This document shows, piece after piece, positions 9,246-18,678 of a stretch of 41,112 nucleotides of DNA. A program made the position numbers and the translations under genes. The DNA is from Gammaproteobacteria bacterium (GTDB taxonomy: Bacteria; Pseudomonadota; Gammaproteobacteria; Steroidobacterales; GCA-2729495). The notes under the pieces were generated by a model, which worked only from the letters and a program-made list of their open reading frames with translations, did not search any database and was not told where the DNA came from. The stretch spans positions 1 through 41,112 of the forward strand of contig JANQPY010000046.1 of assembly GCA_028285245.1 (NCBI GenBank), read 5' to 3'. Position 1 is the stretch's first letter, and each line of letters begins with the position of its first letter.

Positions 9246-10352
9246 ATGCGCGCAGACTCAACACTCAACCTGACAACAATCTACGCAAGGGCCCTGGCGG
9301 ACTGCGGCTACGAGCGTGACGACGCACAGCTCCGGGCCATCAACGCGCTTGACCGGGTCGGTCACGCCTTACAGAGTGCGGCCGGCCAGCAGCGGCGCTG
9401 GCCCGCCTGGCTCGGGCGCGCCAAAGATCAGGCACCCGTGCAGGGCGCGTACCTGTGGGGTGGTGTTGGCCGGGGCAAGACCTTTGCCATGGATCTGTTC
9501 TTCGAGGCGCTGCCCGGCGATCGCAAGCTTCGGTATCACTTTCATCGGCTCATGTACCGGGTGCACCGTCGCCGCAAGGAGCTAACCGAGCAGACCGACC
9601 CAATCGACATGATTGCGGCCGAGCTGGCGGAGCAGGCACAGGTCATTTGCTTCGACGAATTTTTTGTCAGCGACATTGCCGACGCGATGATACTTGGCCG
9701 CTTGCTGGAGGGTTTGTTTAACCGGGGGGTTTGCCTGGTTGCAACGTCGAATATTCCGCCCGATGAACTCTACAGGGACGGTTTGCAGCGCCAGCAGTTC
9801 CTGCCGGCAATTGATCTCATTAACCGGCACACTGAGGTGCTCAATATCGATGGAGGGACGGACTATCGGTTGCGCGTTCTTGAGCAAGCGAAGATTTATC
9901 ACTCGCCCCTGAACGATGACGCTGAAGGCAGCCTCGCACGCTCCTTCGAGCAACTAGCCCCTGACGCCGGAACACGTGATGGCGCCATTGAGGTGCTTGG
10001 CCGGGATATTCCGGTACGCGCGCGGGCCGACGGCATCGCCTGGTTTGAATTTTCGGCTCTGTGTGACGGGCCGCGTAGCCAGGATGACTACATCGATATC
10101 GCACAAACCTTCGGTACGATCCTCCTTGCCAACATACCGCTACTAGACCAGGAACGGGAAAACTCAGCACGGCGATTTATTGCGCTGGTCGATGAATTCT
10201 ATGACCGTCGCGTTAATTTGATTGTCTCAGCCGCCGCCCAGATCAATGGGCTGTATCAGGGCACGCGCCTGAAGCACGAATTCGAGCGTACCGAGAGCCG
10301 CCTGCGCGAGATGCAATCGCAAGACTACCTCAGTCAGCCTCACCGGCCCTGA
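9246..10352 (+). CDS. zapE: Cell division ATPase ZapE (AFG1 family)
   Basis: A 368-residue AFG1-type AAA+ protein; in E. coli ZapE associates with the division ring under some conditions. It has Walker A GGVGRGKT (about residues 72-79), Walker B ICFDEFFV, and the sensor region LVATSNIPPDELY. A longer TTG-started form from 9207 is possible, but the ATG matches the usual family N-terminus. It is divergent from ETF-QO with a short shared upstream region, and is followed after ~140 bp by gpmA. Confidence 0.93.
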   Translation: MRADSTLNLTTIYARALADCGYERDDAQLRAINALDRVGHALQSAAGQQRRWPAWLGRAKDQAPVQGAYLWGGVGRGKTFAMDLFFEALPGDRKLRYHFHRLMYRVHRRRKELTEQTDPIDMIAAELAEQAQVICFDEFFVSDIADAMILGRLLEGLFNRGVCLVATSNIPPDELYRDGLQRQQFLPAIDLINRHTEVLNIDGGTDYRLRVLEQAKIYHSPLNDDAEGSLARSFEQLAPDAGTRDGAIEVLGRDIPVRARADGIAWFEFSALCDGPRSQDDYIDIAQTFGTILLANIPLLDQERENSARRFIALVDEFYDRRVNLIVSAAAQINGLYQGTRLKHEFERTESRLREMQSQDYLSQPHRP

Positions 10353-10493
10353 AGGAGATCCAGCCCAGGGCATCGTTGACCATCGGCCGTTTTCGACCAC
10401 GGGCTCGCGAATCCGAATACAATGGCCGGCAAAGCACGCCCTTCAGCGGCTGAAGAACAAACAACTCACATTACCTAAGCGGAGAGAGATCGA

Positions 10494-11237
10494 ATGCCCG
10501 GCAAACTGGTGCTATGCCGTCACGGCCAGAGCGTATGGAATCTTGAAAATCTGTTCACCGGCTGGACCGATGTCGATCTCACCGAGCAGGGCACGCAAGA
10601 GGCGCGCACAGCGGGCCGCCAGCTGCTGGAGCTGGGACTGCACTTTGACCGTGCTTATACCTCGGTGCTCAAGCGAGCGATCCGTACGCTGTGGCTCATT
10701 CTCGACGAGATGGACCAGATGTGGATCCCGGTGGACCGCGACTGGCGCCTTAACGAACGCCATTACGGCAGCCTGCAGGGCCTGAACAAGGCGCAAACGG
10801 CTGCAGAACACGGCAAGGAGCAGGTGCATATCTGGCGCCGGAGCTACGACACGCCTCCGCCACCTCTACCTGATGATGATGATCGCCATCCTCGCCTTGA
10901 TGCCCGCTACGCTGGCATCGCCGGACTGCCGGCAACGGAATCACTGAAGGACACTCTGGCGCGCGTCACGCCTTGCTGGAATGACAAGATCGCGCCGCGC
11001 CTGCGTGCCGGAGAGAACATTCTTGTTGCCGCGCACGGCAACAGCCTGCGAGCCCTGGTGAAGATGCTTGACGGCATTTCCGATGACGACATTACCGGCT
11101 TCAATATCCCTACCGGGGTACCCCTTTTGTACGAGCTCAACGATGACCTGACGCCCCGCTCACGCGATTTTGTAGGTGACCCCGAAGCCGTGCGCGCCGC
11201 CGCCGCGGCTGTCGCTCAACAAGCTGCTGGCAAATGA
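10494..11237 (+). CDS. gpmA: 2,3-bisphosphoglycerate-dependent phosphoglycerate mutase
   Basis: Interconverts 3- and 2-phosphoglycerate in glycolysis and gluconeogenesis. The 247-residue product has the histidine phosphatase signature [10 protein letters not shown] (phosphohistidine H10), E88 in NERHYG and the second catalytic His in AAHGNS (H181). The insertion typical of dPGM ([13 protein letters not shown]) is present, distinguishing it from shorter broad-specificity phosphatases. The ATG follows GGAGAGAG. Its stop overlaps the start of the carbonic anhydrase-like gene as ATGA, so the two are probably co-translated. Confidence 0.97.
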   Translation: MPGKLVLCRHGQSVWNLENLFTGWTDVDLTEQGTQEARTAGRQLLELGLHFDRAYTSVLKRAIRTLWLILDEMDQMWIPVDRDWRLNERHYGSLQGLNKAQTAAEHGKEQVHIWRRSYDTPPPPLPDDDDRHPRLDARYAGIAGLPATESLKDTLARVTPCWNDKIAPRLRAGENILVAAHGNSLRALVKMLDGISDDDITGFNIPTGVPLLYELNDDLTPRSRDFVGDPEAVRAAAAAVAQQAAGK

Positions 11238-11755
11238 CCCTCTATGCGCTCGACGGCAAGGCGCCGACCCTGGAGGGCGATTGCTATCTCGCGCCCGGCT
11301 GTGCGGTCATTGGCGAAGTCACGCTGGGCGCTGATACCAGCGTTTGGTTTGGCGCGGTCATCAGGGGCGATGTTGAACCCATCACGATCGGCCGCGGCAG
11401 CAACGTGCAGGATGGCGCCGTGCTGCACGCGGACCCAGGCGCGCCGCTGATGATCGACGAGCACGTCACGATTGGACATCAGGTCATGCTGCATGGCTGC
11501 CGGGTGGGCAGAAACACGCTGATCGGGATTGGTGCGACGCTCCTCAACCATGCGGTGATCGGCGCCAACTGTATCGTCGGTGCGCACTCTCTGGTGACAG
11601 AGCGCAAACAGTTTCCGGACGGCGTTCTGATCCTGGGCTCACCGGCACGCGTGGTTCGCGAGCTGAGCGACGAGGAACTCGCCTCCTTGCCGCAATCGGC
11701 TCAGCGCTACGTGGATCGCGCCACGGTATACCGCGAACGACTCACCGCAGTCTGA
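11234..11755 (+). CDS. Gamma-class carbonic anhydrase-like hexapeptide protein (YrdA/CaiE type)
   Basis: A 173-residue left-handed beta-helix protein built of hexapeptide repeats, with an N-terminal LYALDG lead and a C-terminal helix. The three metal-ligand histidines of the gamma-carbonic anhydrase family are present (H65, H82, H87), so it probably binds zinc or another metal; activity in this subfamily is often weak or unproven. It overlaps the gpmA stop by 4 bp and its own 3' end overlaps that of tesB on the other strand by 14 bp. Confidence 0.93.
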   Translation: MTLYALDGKAPTLEGDCYLAPGCAVIGEVTLGADTSVWFGAVIRGDVEPITIGRGSNVQDGAVLHADPGAPLMIDEHVTIGHQVMLHGCRVGRNTLIGIGATLLNHAVIGANCIVGAHSLVTERKQFPDGVLILGSPARVVRELSDEELASLPQSAQRYVDRATVYRERLTAV

Positions 11756-12608
11756 TCAGGCCCTCTTGCGCGGTCGACATCACCAGCGCGCCGCGTGAAT
11801 CAAACACCTCGGCGCGTGCCAGTCCGCGCGCTCCAGATGCGCTGGGGCTATCGAACGAGAACAGCAGCCAATCGTCCACCCGGCAGGGGCGATGAAACCA
11901 CATCGCGTGATCGAGGCTAGCCATCTGCAGCCGGTGACGCAGCTCTCGCTCCTGGCCATGCCGCAACACGGCTGTGCCCAATAGCTCGTAATCTGAGATG
12001 TAGGCCAACATGGCGCAGTGCAAAGACACGCCATCCGGCAACGGATCGACCGCGCGCATCCACACATGCTTGGCGGTGCCCGACGCGGCGCCAAAATCTT
12101 CGCCCGCCGCCATCACCGGCCGCACGTGAAATGGTCGCTTACGGCTGAAGAAATACCGGAGCCGTTCCGGCAAGCCTGCAAGATCGGTGGCACGCAACTC
12201 GGTAATGTCCGGCAAGTCATCCGGGGGCACCACAACCGGCGCAGCTACCTGATGCTCCAGACCGTCCTCCGGTGCCTGAAAAGAGGCCGTCATGTTAAAG
12301 ATTTGCCGGCCATGCTGAATCGCTACAACGCGCCGGTTGCTGAAACTGCCCCCATCACGAGCCCGGTCCACCTCGTAAACAATCGGCGCGTTGACATCAC
12401 CCCCGCGGAGAAAATAGGCATGCAGCGAATGCAGCTGGCGTTCACTGACCGTGCGGCTGGCAGCCACTAGCGCCTGCCCCAGCACCTGGCCGCCAAACAC
12501 CTGCGGACTGCCGATATCGCGGCTCGGGCCGCGAAAGATGTTGTCCTCGATGGCCTCAAGATCGAGAACGGCCACCAGGTCAGCAAGCAGGGGATCCATA
12601 CGGCGCAT
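11742..12608 (-). CDS. tesB: Acyl-CoA thioesterase II
   Basis: A double-hotdog thioesterase that hydrolyses medium- to long-chain acyl-CoA. The 288-residue protein has the typical N-terminal hotdog (IFRGPSRDIGSPQVFGGQVLGQAL) and C-terminal hotdog with DHAMWFHRP. The conserved Gln near the C-terminus (STAQEGLIR) corresponds to the family's catalytic Gln. Cytoplasmic, no signal peptide. Its tail overlaps the carbonic anhydrase-like gene. An alternative ATG three codons inside is possible. Confidence 0.95.
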   Translation of the reverse strand: MRRMDPLLADLVAVLDLEAIEDNIFRGPSRDIGSPQVFGGQVLGQALVAASRTVSERQLHSLHAYFLRGGDVNAPIVYEVDRARDGGSFSNRRVVAIQHGRQIFNMTASFQAPEDGLEHQVAAPVVVPPDDLPDITELRATDLAGLPERLRYFFSRKRPFHVRPVMAAGEDFGAASGTAKHVWMRAVDPLPDGVSLHCAMLAYISDYELLGTAVLRHGQERELRHRLQMASLDHAMWFHRPCRVDDWLLFSFDSPSASGARGLARAEVFDSRGALVMSTAQEGLIRLR

Positions 12609-12653
12609 TCTAATAAACTAACGCTTTGGGTTTTTGCAGCTTAGGGTGCCACC

Positions 12654-13427
12654 ATGAACGACACTATTGGCAATAAACGACCGCTCGGCACCCGCTGGTG
12701 TTCCATCGGCAGCTGGATCGCCGGTATCGGGATCGCACTGGCCCTGATCGGTGTCGCCGGCGGCCGCACGGGGCTCTTGCCCCCCCTGCTCTCTTTCTCA
12801 GGCTTCGGCATTGGCGCTCTACTGAGCATCGTATCCGCCGTGGTACTCGTCATCGGCCTGGCTCTAAGCAAGGGCAGCGGCGGCGGGATTTCAGGCGGAC
12901 GCGCATGGGGATCACTGGTTGGCGGCCTTGCGCTCGTGGCTATCGCGATGGCGATGCGGCCGGCGTCCTCCGGAGGCTCAGTGCCCATTCATGACCTGAC
13001 CACCGATCTGGCCAATCCACCGGCGTTCGGCGAAAAGATGATCGCAGCACGAGCTCAAGACGGCGCGCAAAATCCGCCGGAGTATTCGGGAGAAGCAACG
13101 GCCCAGGCGCAGAGAGCCGCCTATCCGAACCTGGCGAGTCTGCAGCTGGACAATTCGGCGGACGAGGTGTTTTCAGCCAGCGAACAGATTGTCGCGGAGT
13201 TCGGCTGGAAACAGATCGATAGCGATCCAGCCACCGGCCGGATCGAGGCCACGGAAAGCACGGCCTGGTTCGGGTTCCGCGATGATGTAGTCATCCGCAT
13301 CAGCGGCGATGGCGCGCAGACGACCGTAGACGTTCGTTCGAAGTCGCGCGTTGGCCGCGGCGACATGGGTGCCAACGCGGCCCGGATCCAGCGGTTTCTC
13401 GACCGTCTGGATGAGCAGCTTAAGTAG
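12654..13427 (+). CDS. DUF1499 membrane protein
   Basis: A 257-residue protein with three hydrophobic segments in the first ~105 residues (about 18-36, 45-68 and 85-100), then a soluble domain matching the DUF1499 pattern (AYPNLASLQLDNSADEVF, ... FGWKQI, ... STAWFGFRDDVVIRI, ... SRVGRGDMGANAARI). Function of the family is not established. The soluble domain would face one side of the inner membrane. It is 12 bp upstream of an IMPase-family gene and likely in the same transcript. Confidence 0.85.
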   Translation: MNDTIGNKRPLGTRWCSIGSWIAGIGIALALIGVAGGRTGLLPPLLSFSGFGIGALLSIVSAVVLVIGLALSKGSGGGISGGRAWGSLVGGLALVAIAMAMRPASSGGSVPIHDLTTDLANPPAFGEKMIAARAQDGAQNPPEYSGEATAQAQRAAYPNLASLQLDNSADEVFSASEQIVAEFGWKQIDSDPATGRIEATESTAWFGFRDDVVIRISGDGAQTTVDVRSKSRVGRGDMGANAARIQRFLDRLDEQLK

Positions 13428-13439
13428 CGGGCGGAGGGC

Positions 13440-14279
13440 GTGGAGCCCGAGCGCCTTGCCCGGCTGATCAATGATTTCCTGCCAACTCTTGTAACGGCTG
13501 GCGCATACGGCCTGGCGACGCAGGGCAAAGCCCGCGAGCGTGCCGCCAAGACCAGCAGCAATGCCTGGAAGGCAGCGCTGACGGACACCGACCTGGGAAT
13601 ACAGCACTACCTGGAAGTCGAGACCCTTGCCCACCCTCTTGAGCTTGGCTTCTACGGAGAAGAGTCCGAGCACTCCCCAAATGCGGCTTACTTTCCGGCG
13701 GAGGCCGAAACGTGGTTGCACCTGGACCCGGTGAACGGCACGTATCCGTATCAGCAAGGTCGAGATAGCTGGGACATTATTCTCAGTGTCAGTTATCAGC
13801 GCCGTCTGCAGGCCGTCGTCAGCTACATGCCGGCAAGACGCCGCTTCTTTCTGGCGGCTGAGGGCCTGGGCGCGCTGACCGGAACCGCCGAAGCCCCGGA
13901 GCTTTCGGCGATGCAAACGCTGTCCATACCGACCGGCCGAGGCGCTTGCCTGACTTATCAGACGCCACAGCTCATCCCCCGCCTGCCGGACAAGCTCCGC
14001 GCCTACGACATTGTCAAAGACGACGCGCCAGAGCAGCACCCTGACTATCTGAACGCCATCTTTGGTGAGCAATTGGACGCGTTTCTGTGCACCGGCGGCG
14101 ACATGCTGGACTGGGGCGCACTGGCCTTTGTCGTTGCGGCAGCGGGCGGGGTCGCAACCCACCTGAACGGCGAGTCAATCAGTCAATTCGACGACTTTGA
14201 ACCAACCGAGACAACCGATTTGCTGGTTGCCGGCTCACGAGAGCTGCACTCCGACCTGCTTGAAGCAATCAACGGCTAG
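13440..14279 (+). CDS. Inositol monophosphatase/CysQ-family phosphatase
   Basis: A Mg2+-dependent, Li+-sensitive type phosphatase, 279 residues. It keeps the family metal motifs in altered form: the GEES motif, DPVNGT where the family has DPIDGT, and the distal GGDMLDWGALAFVVAAAGG. The replacement of the second Asp (D in DPIDGT) by Asn removes a usual metal ligand, so activity or specificity may differ. Candidate substrates are 3'-phosphoadenosine 5'-phosphate or inositol phosphate; neither can be chosen. The start is GTG with GGAGG only 2-3 bp ahead, unusually tight, and no better start is visible. Confidence 0.75.
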   Translation: MEPERLARLINDFLPTLVTAGAYGLATQGKARERAAKTSSNAWKAALTDTDLGIQHYLEVETLAHPLELGFYGEESEHSPNAAYFPAEAETWLHLDPVNGTYPYQQGRDSWDIILSVSYQRRLQAVVSYMPARRRFFLAAEGLGALTGTAEAPELSAMQTLSIPTGRGACLTYQTPQLIPRLPDKLRAYDIVKDDAPEQHPDYLNAIFGEQLDAFLCTGGDMLDWGALAFVVAAAGGVATHLNGESISQFDDFEPTETTDLLVAGSRELHSDLLEAING

Positions 14280-14302
14280 CGCGCAGCGATCTCGGCCACC
14301 TG

Positions 14303-14779
14303 CTAGCCGCCTGCGTCTTCTTTAAAGAAGTACATCGCAACCGTTTCAGCCACGACTGCCGGCTTGGTCTCGCCCTCAATCTCCAGACGGTTCGAAAGCA
14401 CCAGCTGCAACGCCCCGGCACGCTTGCGTGCGGAAAGCAGATGGATTCGCAATCGCACGCGGCTACCCACCGGCACCATATTCTTAAAGCGTACTTTGTT
14501 CAGCCCGTAGTTGATGGCGCGCTCCACGCCCACAAAGTGCACGAACTGATCAATAAGAGAAGGAAACAGACTGAGCAGCAGGTAACCATGAGCGATGGTG
14601 GAACCGATCGGCAGCTCGCGTTTTGCGCGCTCAGGATCTGTGTGAATCCATTGATGGTCGTCAGTGGCGTCGGCAAACTGATTGATGCGCGCCTGGTCGA
14701 TTTCAACCCAATCTGACACGCCCACATCCTGCCCTTCGAAGGCACGGGCATCTTCAACGCAGGTAATGGTGACCGCCAT
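14303..14779 (-). CDS. MaoC-family enoyl-CoA hydratase (R-specific)
   Basis: A single-hotdog protein of 158 residues with the hydratase 2 motif (ATDDHQWIHTDPERA; catalytic D41 and H46) and the following STIAHGYLLLSL segment. Members hydrate trans-2-enoyl-CoA to (R)-3-hydroxyacyl-CoA, often feeding polyhydroxyalkanoate synthesis or modified beta-oxidation. It is the last gene of the minus-strand run after folE, with a 74-bp gap that could carry its own promoter. Confidence 0.9.
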   Translation of the reverse strand: MAVTITCVEDARAFEGQDVGVSDWVEIDQARINQFADATDDHQWIHTDPERAKRELPIGSTIAHGYLLLSLFPSLIDQFVHFVGVERAINYGLNKVRFKNMVPVGSRVRLRIHLLSARKRAGALQLVLSNRLEIEGETKPAVVAETVAMYFFKEDAGG

Positions 14780-14853
14780 AGGCGCGGATACTAACTGATC
14801 GCCCGTATGCAGGACAGGCGAACGGGTTCACACATCTCGAGGGTTGCTGGGGC

Positions 14854-15438
14854 TCACGACGGGTTGCCAATCGCGTGCAGAAACTCGGCGCGCAGCGCCG
14901 CATCGGCTTCGAGTGCTCCGCGCAGCTCCGTCGTCACCATTCTGATCGCCGTCTTGTTGACACCGCGCGTGGTCATGCACTGGTGCTGCGCTTCGACGAC
15001 AACGGCCACGCCCTTGGGCTTTAGATTGCGTTCCAGGCAATCGGCAATCTCCGCGGCAAACCGCTCCTGCACCTGCAGCCGGCGCCCGAAAGCTTCAACC
15101 ACACGCACGAGTTTGCTTATGCCGGCCAGCCTTCCGTTCGGCAGGTAGGCCAGATGCACGCGCCCGATGATGGGCGCCAGGTGGTGCTCGCAATGGGAGG
15201 AGAACTCGATGTCCTTGAGCGTAACGATGCGGCCAAAGTCCGAGACTTTCTGCGTGGACTCAAGCAGCTCGTCGGGGTTGGTCTGATAACCTGAAAACCA
15301 GTCTTCATAGGCTCTCGCGACCCGCGCAGGCGTCTTCGCGAGCCCTGGTCGATCCGGGTCATCGCCCAGCCAGCCAAGCAGTACCCGGATCGCTGCCTCT
15401 GCCTCGGCACGACTTGGCCGCTGATCATCTGTACTCAT
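14854..15438 (-). CDS. folE: GTP cyclohydrolase I
   Basis: Makes 7,8-dihydroneopterin triphosphate from GTP, the first step to folate and other pterins. The 194-residue protein has the zinc ligands C83 and H86 (SHCEHHLAP) and C154 (HQCMTTRG), and the core GRVHLAYLPNGRLAGISKLVR pattern. The start ATG overlaps the mobA stop (ATGA), so translation is probably coupled. The link with moaC and mobA joins two GTP-derived pterin routes in one operon. Confidence 0.97.
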   Translation of the reverse strand: MSTDDQRPSRAEAEAAIRVLLGWLGDDPDRPGLAKTPARVARAYEDWFSGYQTNPDELLESTQKVSDFGRIVTLKDIEFSSHCEHHLAPIIGRVHLAYLPNGRLAGISKLVRVVEAFGRRLQVQERFAAEIADCLERNLKPKGVAVVVEAQHQCMTTRGVNKTAIRMVTTELRGALEADAALRAEFLHAIGNPS

Positions 15439-16040
15439 CCGTTCAGTCCCTTGTCTCGAGAATCCCTGGGTGTCGGGGCGGGCAAATCACCTGGTGCGTT
15501 CATGTTGAGAAGCATACCTGCAGTGAGGGACACCCGCGCTGGCCTGCAGGTCTCCAGGTAGGCCTTCGGCGAGACCCCCCGCCCGGTTTCAATCCACCGC
15601 GCAAACCCGGCTAACGCCTCGGGTTCATAAATCGCACATAGCGGCTCCAGCTCGCCGTCGTCGCCTGTGCAAACAGTCGCGCTGGCATCTGGCTCGCGAG
15701 CTGCAACGAGTTGGGCCAGTCCCCGCGCATCGAGCAAAGGCAGATCGCAGGCAACGGTCAACCAGGCCACGTCAGGATGCTGGGCATGAGCGCCGAGCAA
15801 TCCGGCGGCTGGCCCACCAACACCAGGAGAATCTGTAATCTGCTGGAATTGACGACGCATCGGATCGTTCGCTTGGTCACGCCGGATCGATACCCGGAGT
15901 TCGCTAACCTCTGCGGCCATCAAGCGGGCCAGCCGCTGCAGAGCGGCCTCTCCTTCGATCTGCACGCTGGCTTTGTCACGGCCGAAACGCCGACTGCGCC
16001 CGCCAGCCAGCATGAGGCCCCACAGCGGCGGCCGGGTCAT
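15435..16040 (-). CDS. mobA: Molybdenum cofactor guanylyltransferase
   Basis: Transfers GMP to Mo-molybdopterin to form the guanine dinucleotide cofactor. The 201-residue protein begins with the nucleotide-binding motif LMLAGGRSRRFGRDKA, followed by the metal site (TVACDLPLLD) and the C-terminal NMNAPGDL that is typical of MobA. It overlaps moaC by 4 bp on the 5' side and folE by 4 bp on the 3' side. Its presence implies MGD-type molybdoenzymes in the organism, none of which lie in this window. Confidence 0.93.
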   Translation of the reverse strand: MTRPPLWGLMLAGGRSRRFGRDKASVQIEGEAALQRLARLMAAEVSELRVSIRRDQANDPMRRQFQQITDSPGVGGPAAGLLGAHAQHPDVAWLTVACDLPLLDARGLAQLVAAREPDASATVCTGDDGELEPLCAIYEPEALAGFARWIETGRGVSPKAYLETCRPARVSLTAGMLLNMNAPGDLPAPTPRDSRDKGLNG

Positions 16041-16546
16041 GTGCGGGCGCCCGGACGACCTGTCGTTACGTCGGTCTTTCCGCCCGTCTTTGATACCAGG
16101 CGCACTTCGCTAATGGTCAGATCATGCGACAGTGCCTTGCACATGTCGTAGATCGTCAGGGCAGCGACGGTGGCGCCAGTCAGCGCCTCCATCTCCACAC
16201 CCGTCCGATCGGTCACCCGAACCCGGCATTGAATCAGAGCGTGCTCGCCTTCCAGCGAGATTTCGATGCGGCAGCCAGCCAGCGCCAGCGGATGACAGAA
16301 AGGAATCAGCTCGTGCGTGCGTTTGGCAGCCATGGTCCCGGCAATGATCGCCGTCTGAAACACCGGACCTTTCGGACCGCGTATCTCATCGCCGGCGATG
16401 GCTTCGCGGACCGGTGCCGGCAGCCAGACAGACGCTTGCGCATGTGCCGTGCGCATCGATGGGGCTTTATCGCCAACGTCCACCATCGTCGGCTGGTTTT
16501 GCTTATCGATATGAGAAAGCTGCGTATTTTTTTCTTTATTAACCAA
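16037..16546 (-). CDS. moaC: Cyclic pyranopterin monophosphate synthase MoaC
   Basis: Second enzyme of molybdenum cofactor synthesis, acting after MoaA. It has the family blocks (PTMVDVGDKAPSMRTAHA, ... KRTHELIPFCHPLAL, ... VEMEALTGATVAALTIYDMCKALSHD) with catalytic K and H residues. Family members usually begin a few residues before SHID, and no ATG exists there, so a TTG at 16546 is the likely start (169 aa). A shorter form from the ATG at 16486 would lose the conserved SHID segment. No molybdenum-cofactor riboswitch is visible in the short gap upstream. Confidence 0.93.
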   Translation of the reverse strand: MVNKEKNTQLSHIDKQNQPTMVDVGDKAPSMRTAHAQASVWLPAPVREAIAGDEIRGPKGPVFQTAIIAGTMAAKRTHELIPFCHPLALAGCRIEISLEGEHALIQCRVRVTDRTGVEMEALTGATVAALTIYDMCKALSHDLTISEVRLVSKTGGKTDVTTGRPGART

Positions 16547-16569
16547 TAATTTAATCTACTTTTCTCATG

Positions 16570-17160
16570 TCAAATCGGACCACCGGGCGCCCCGTGGGGC
16601 ACCTCGGGGGAGCGCTGGTAGCGAGCCTGCCGGAAAGTCAGCCATACAGAATGCAGGAAGCTGACGATACCCCAGCTCAACCCAACCACCACGCCCGCAT
16701 CGAGAATCCCGCGCCACGGTTGCTGAAGCATCTGCACCAGCACTACAACAACAACGATAGCCAGCGTGCCGATCCAGGCCGCGAGCAAGCCTCGCCGGGA
16801 CGATTGAAAGTAGCCGATGCAGAACAGCGGCGCGAGTAAAGCGCGAGTGAGCGTCGGATACTGCACCAGGTGCAGGGCACGCGCGGCTACACGGGGTGAA
16901 AACTTGAGCTGAAAGCCACGATAGCCCTCAGCCCAGGCCATGAACCCCGTGTTGCCGACCAGTAAGACCCATTGCAGCGGGCTCAGACCAAGTGCTACCG
17001 CTGCCGATGCATGCGGCGCTAACCGATAGACCGCAAAAGCCAGGATGCCCACGACGGCAGCCACCCCCCAGGCTGCGGCCATCCACGCCCAGACAGGCCG
17101 CTGCAACCATAGCTCCGGCAATGAGCCGGGCGCTTGTTCACGCAGGCTTGCTGATATCAT
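16570..17160 (-). CDS. Unidentified integral membrane protein
   Basis: A 196-residue protein I do not recognise. It has about four hydrophobic stretches (roughly residues 28-46, 58-75, 103-118 and 126-144), plus a weaker one near 160-178, and an Arg-rich C-terminus. The motif YRGFQLKFSPRVAARALHL between the second and third stretches is a likely conserved loop. It lies 23 bp upstream of moaC in the same direction and probably begins that operon. Whether it relates to cofactor synthesis is unknown. Confidence 0.65.
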   Translation of the reverse strand: MISASLREQAPGSLPELWLQRPVWAWMAAAWGVAAVVGILAFAVYRLAPHASAAVALGLSPLQWVLLVGNTGFMAWAEGYRGFQLKFSPRVAARALHLVQYPTLTRALLAPLFCIGYFQSSRRGLLAAWIGTLAIVVVVVLVQMLQQPWRGILDAGVVVGLSWGIVSFLHSVWLTFRQARYQRSPEVPHGAPGGPI

Positions 17161-17270
17161 TCGTCTTTCGCCGACACCGGTGACCCAACCAAACTGTTCG
17201 GTGAGACATCAGCGAACAGACTCCTTCTTGCAACGTGAAGAGTTTACCCGGGCCGTGAACGGGGCACTAT

Positions 17271-18674
17271 ATGGGCCGCAGCTGCATCGAAAAGCTCTGG
17301 GATGCGCATGAGATCACCGACCTGGGTGACGGGTCGTCTCTGCTGTACATCGACCGCGTGTTCCTGCACGAGCGCACCGGCAGCATTGCGCTGAAGAGTC
17401 TGGAGGCCTCTGGCCGCCGGGTGCGCAATCCAGCCCAGGTGTTCTGCACGATGGATCATATCGTTGATACCTTCCCGGGCCGCACTGACCAGACATTGAT
17501 GCCCAGCGGGACCGACTTCATTACGGCCACGCGCGAAGCCGCGCGGGCTGCAGGGATAACGGTGTTCGATCTGGGCGATCCGCGCCAGGGAATTGTCCAC
17601 GTCATCGCCCCGGAACAAGGGATCGCTTACCCGGGCCTCACCCTGGTCTGTCCGGACAGTCACACCTGCACTCAAGGGGCACTTGGAGCGCTGGCCTGGG
17701 GCATCGGGTCTACTGAGGCAGAACACGCCATGGCCACGCAAACCCTGGTCGTGCGCCGCCCGAAGACGATGCGCGTGGTGTTTGATGGAACCCTGTCGCA
17801 TGGCGTTACCGCCAAAGACATGATTCTGCATCTGATTGCGACGCATGGCGCCGATGGTGGCGTCGGTTATGCCATCGAGTTCGCCGGACCGGCGGTACGC
17901 AACATGCCGATGGAAGCCCGCTTCACCCTGTGCAACATGGCGGTTGAGTTCGGCGCGTGGACTGGCGTTATCGCGCCTGACGAAATCACCTATGAGTATG
18001 TCCGTGGGCGGCCCTACGCCCCCTCGGCTGAACATTGGGAATCCGCTGAAACCTGCTGGCGCTCTCTGGTCAGTGACGATGATGCGCGCTTTGATGCCGA
18101 GCTGCGTGTCAATGTGGCTGACATCGTGCCGACCGTGAGCTGGGGCACAAGTCCACAGCATGCGGTGGGTATCGACGAAACGGTGCCCGACCCTGCCACC
18201 GAGAAGGACGTCAACCGCCGTCAGCTGATGGAGAAAGCGCTCGAATACATGGACCTCAAACCCGGCGTCCCGCTGGAAGGCATTCCGATTGGTGCGGCGT
18301 TTATTGGCTCCTGTACCAACAGCCGGCTGAGCGACCTGCGCAATGCTGCAGCGATTGTGAAGGGCAAGCGGGTAGCTGAAGGCGTGCGGGCCATCATTGT
18401 GCCGGGCTCCGGGCAGGTAAAGGCAGCAGCCGAAGCCGAGGGACTCGACAAGACTTTTGTAGACGCCGGTTTCGAATGGCGGGAATCCGGCTGCTCAATG
18501 TGCTTCTTCGCGGGCGGTGAAAACTTCGGCCTGGAAACCCGGGTAGTCAGCAGCACCAACCGCAACTTCGAGAATCGCCAGGGGCCAAGGACGCGCACGC
18601 ACATTGCCAGCCCCACCACGGTCGCCGCCTCTGCCTTGCGCGGCGCGCTGACGGACGTGCGCAAACTAGTCTAG
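17271..18674 (+). CDS. leuC: 3-isopropylmalate dehydratase large subunit
   Basis: With LeuD it isomerises 2- to 3-isopropylmalate in leucine synthesis. The 467-residue protein binds a [4Fe-4S] cluster through C348 (GSCTNS), C408 and C411 (CSMC), matching the E. coli positions. The N-terminus (EKLWDAHEI) is typical. LeuD starts 4 bp after the stop, so the two subunits are co-transcribed. leuB and leuA are not next to them in this window. Confidence 0.98.
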   Translation: MGRSCIEKLWDAHEITDLGDGSSLLYIDRVFLHERTGSIALKSLEASGRRVRNPAQVFCTMDHIVDTFPGRTDQTLMPSGTDFITATREAARAAGITVFDLGDPRQGIVHVIAPEQGIAYPGLTLVCPDSHTCTQGALGALAWGIGSTEAEHAMATQTLVVRRPKTMRVVFDGTLSHGVTAKDMILHLIATHGADGGVGYAIEFAGPAVRNMPMEARFTLCNMAVEFGAWTGVIAPDEITYEYVRGRPYAPSAEHWESAETCWRSLVSDDDARFDAELRVNVADIVPTVSWGTSPQHAVGIDETVPDPATEKDVNRRQLMEKALEYMDLKPGVPLEGIPIGAAFIGSCTNSRLSDLRNAAAIVKGKRVAEGVRAIIVPGSGQVKAAAEAEGLDKTFVDAGFEWRESGCSMCFFAGGENFGLETRVVSSTNRNFENRQGPRTRTHIASPTTVAASALRGALTDVRKLV

Positions 18675-18678
18675 GCCG

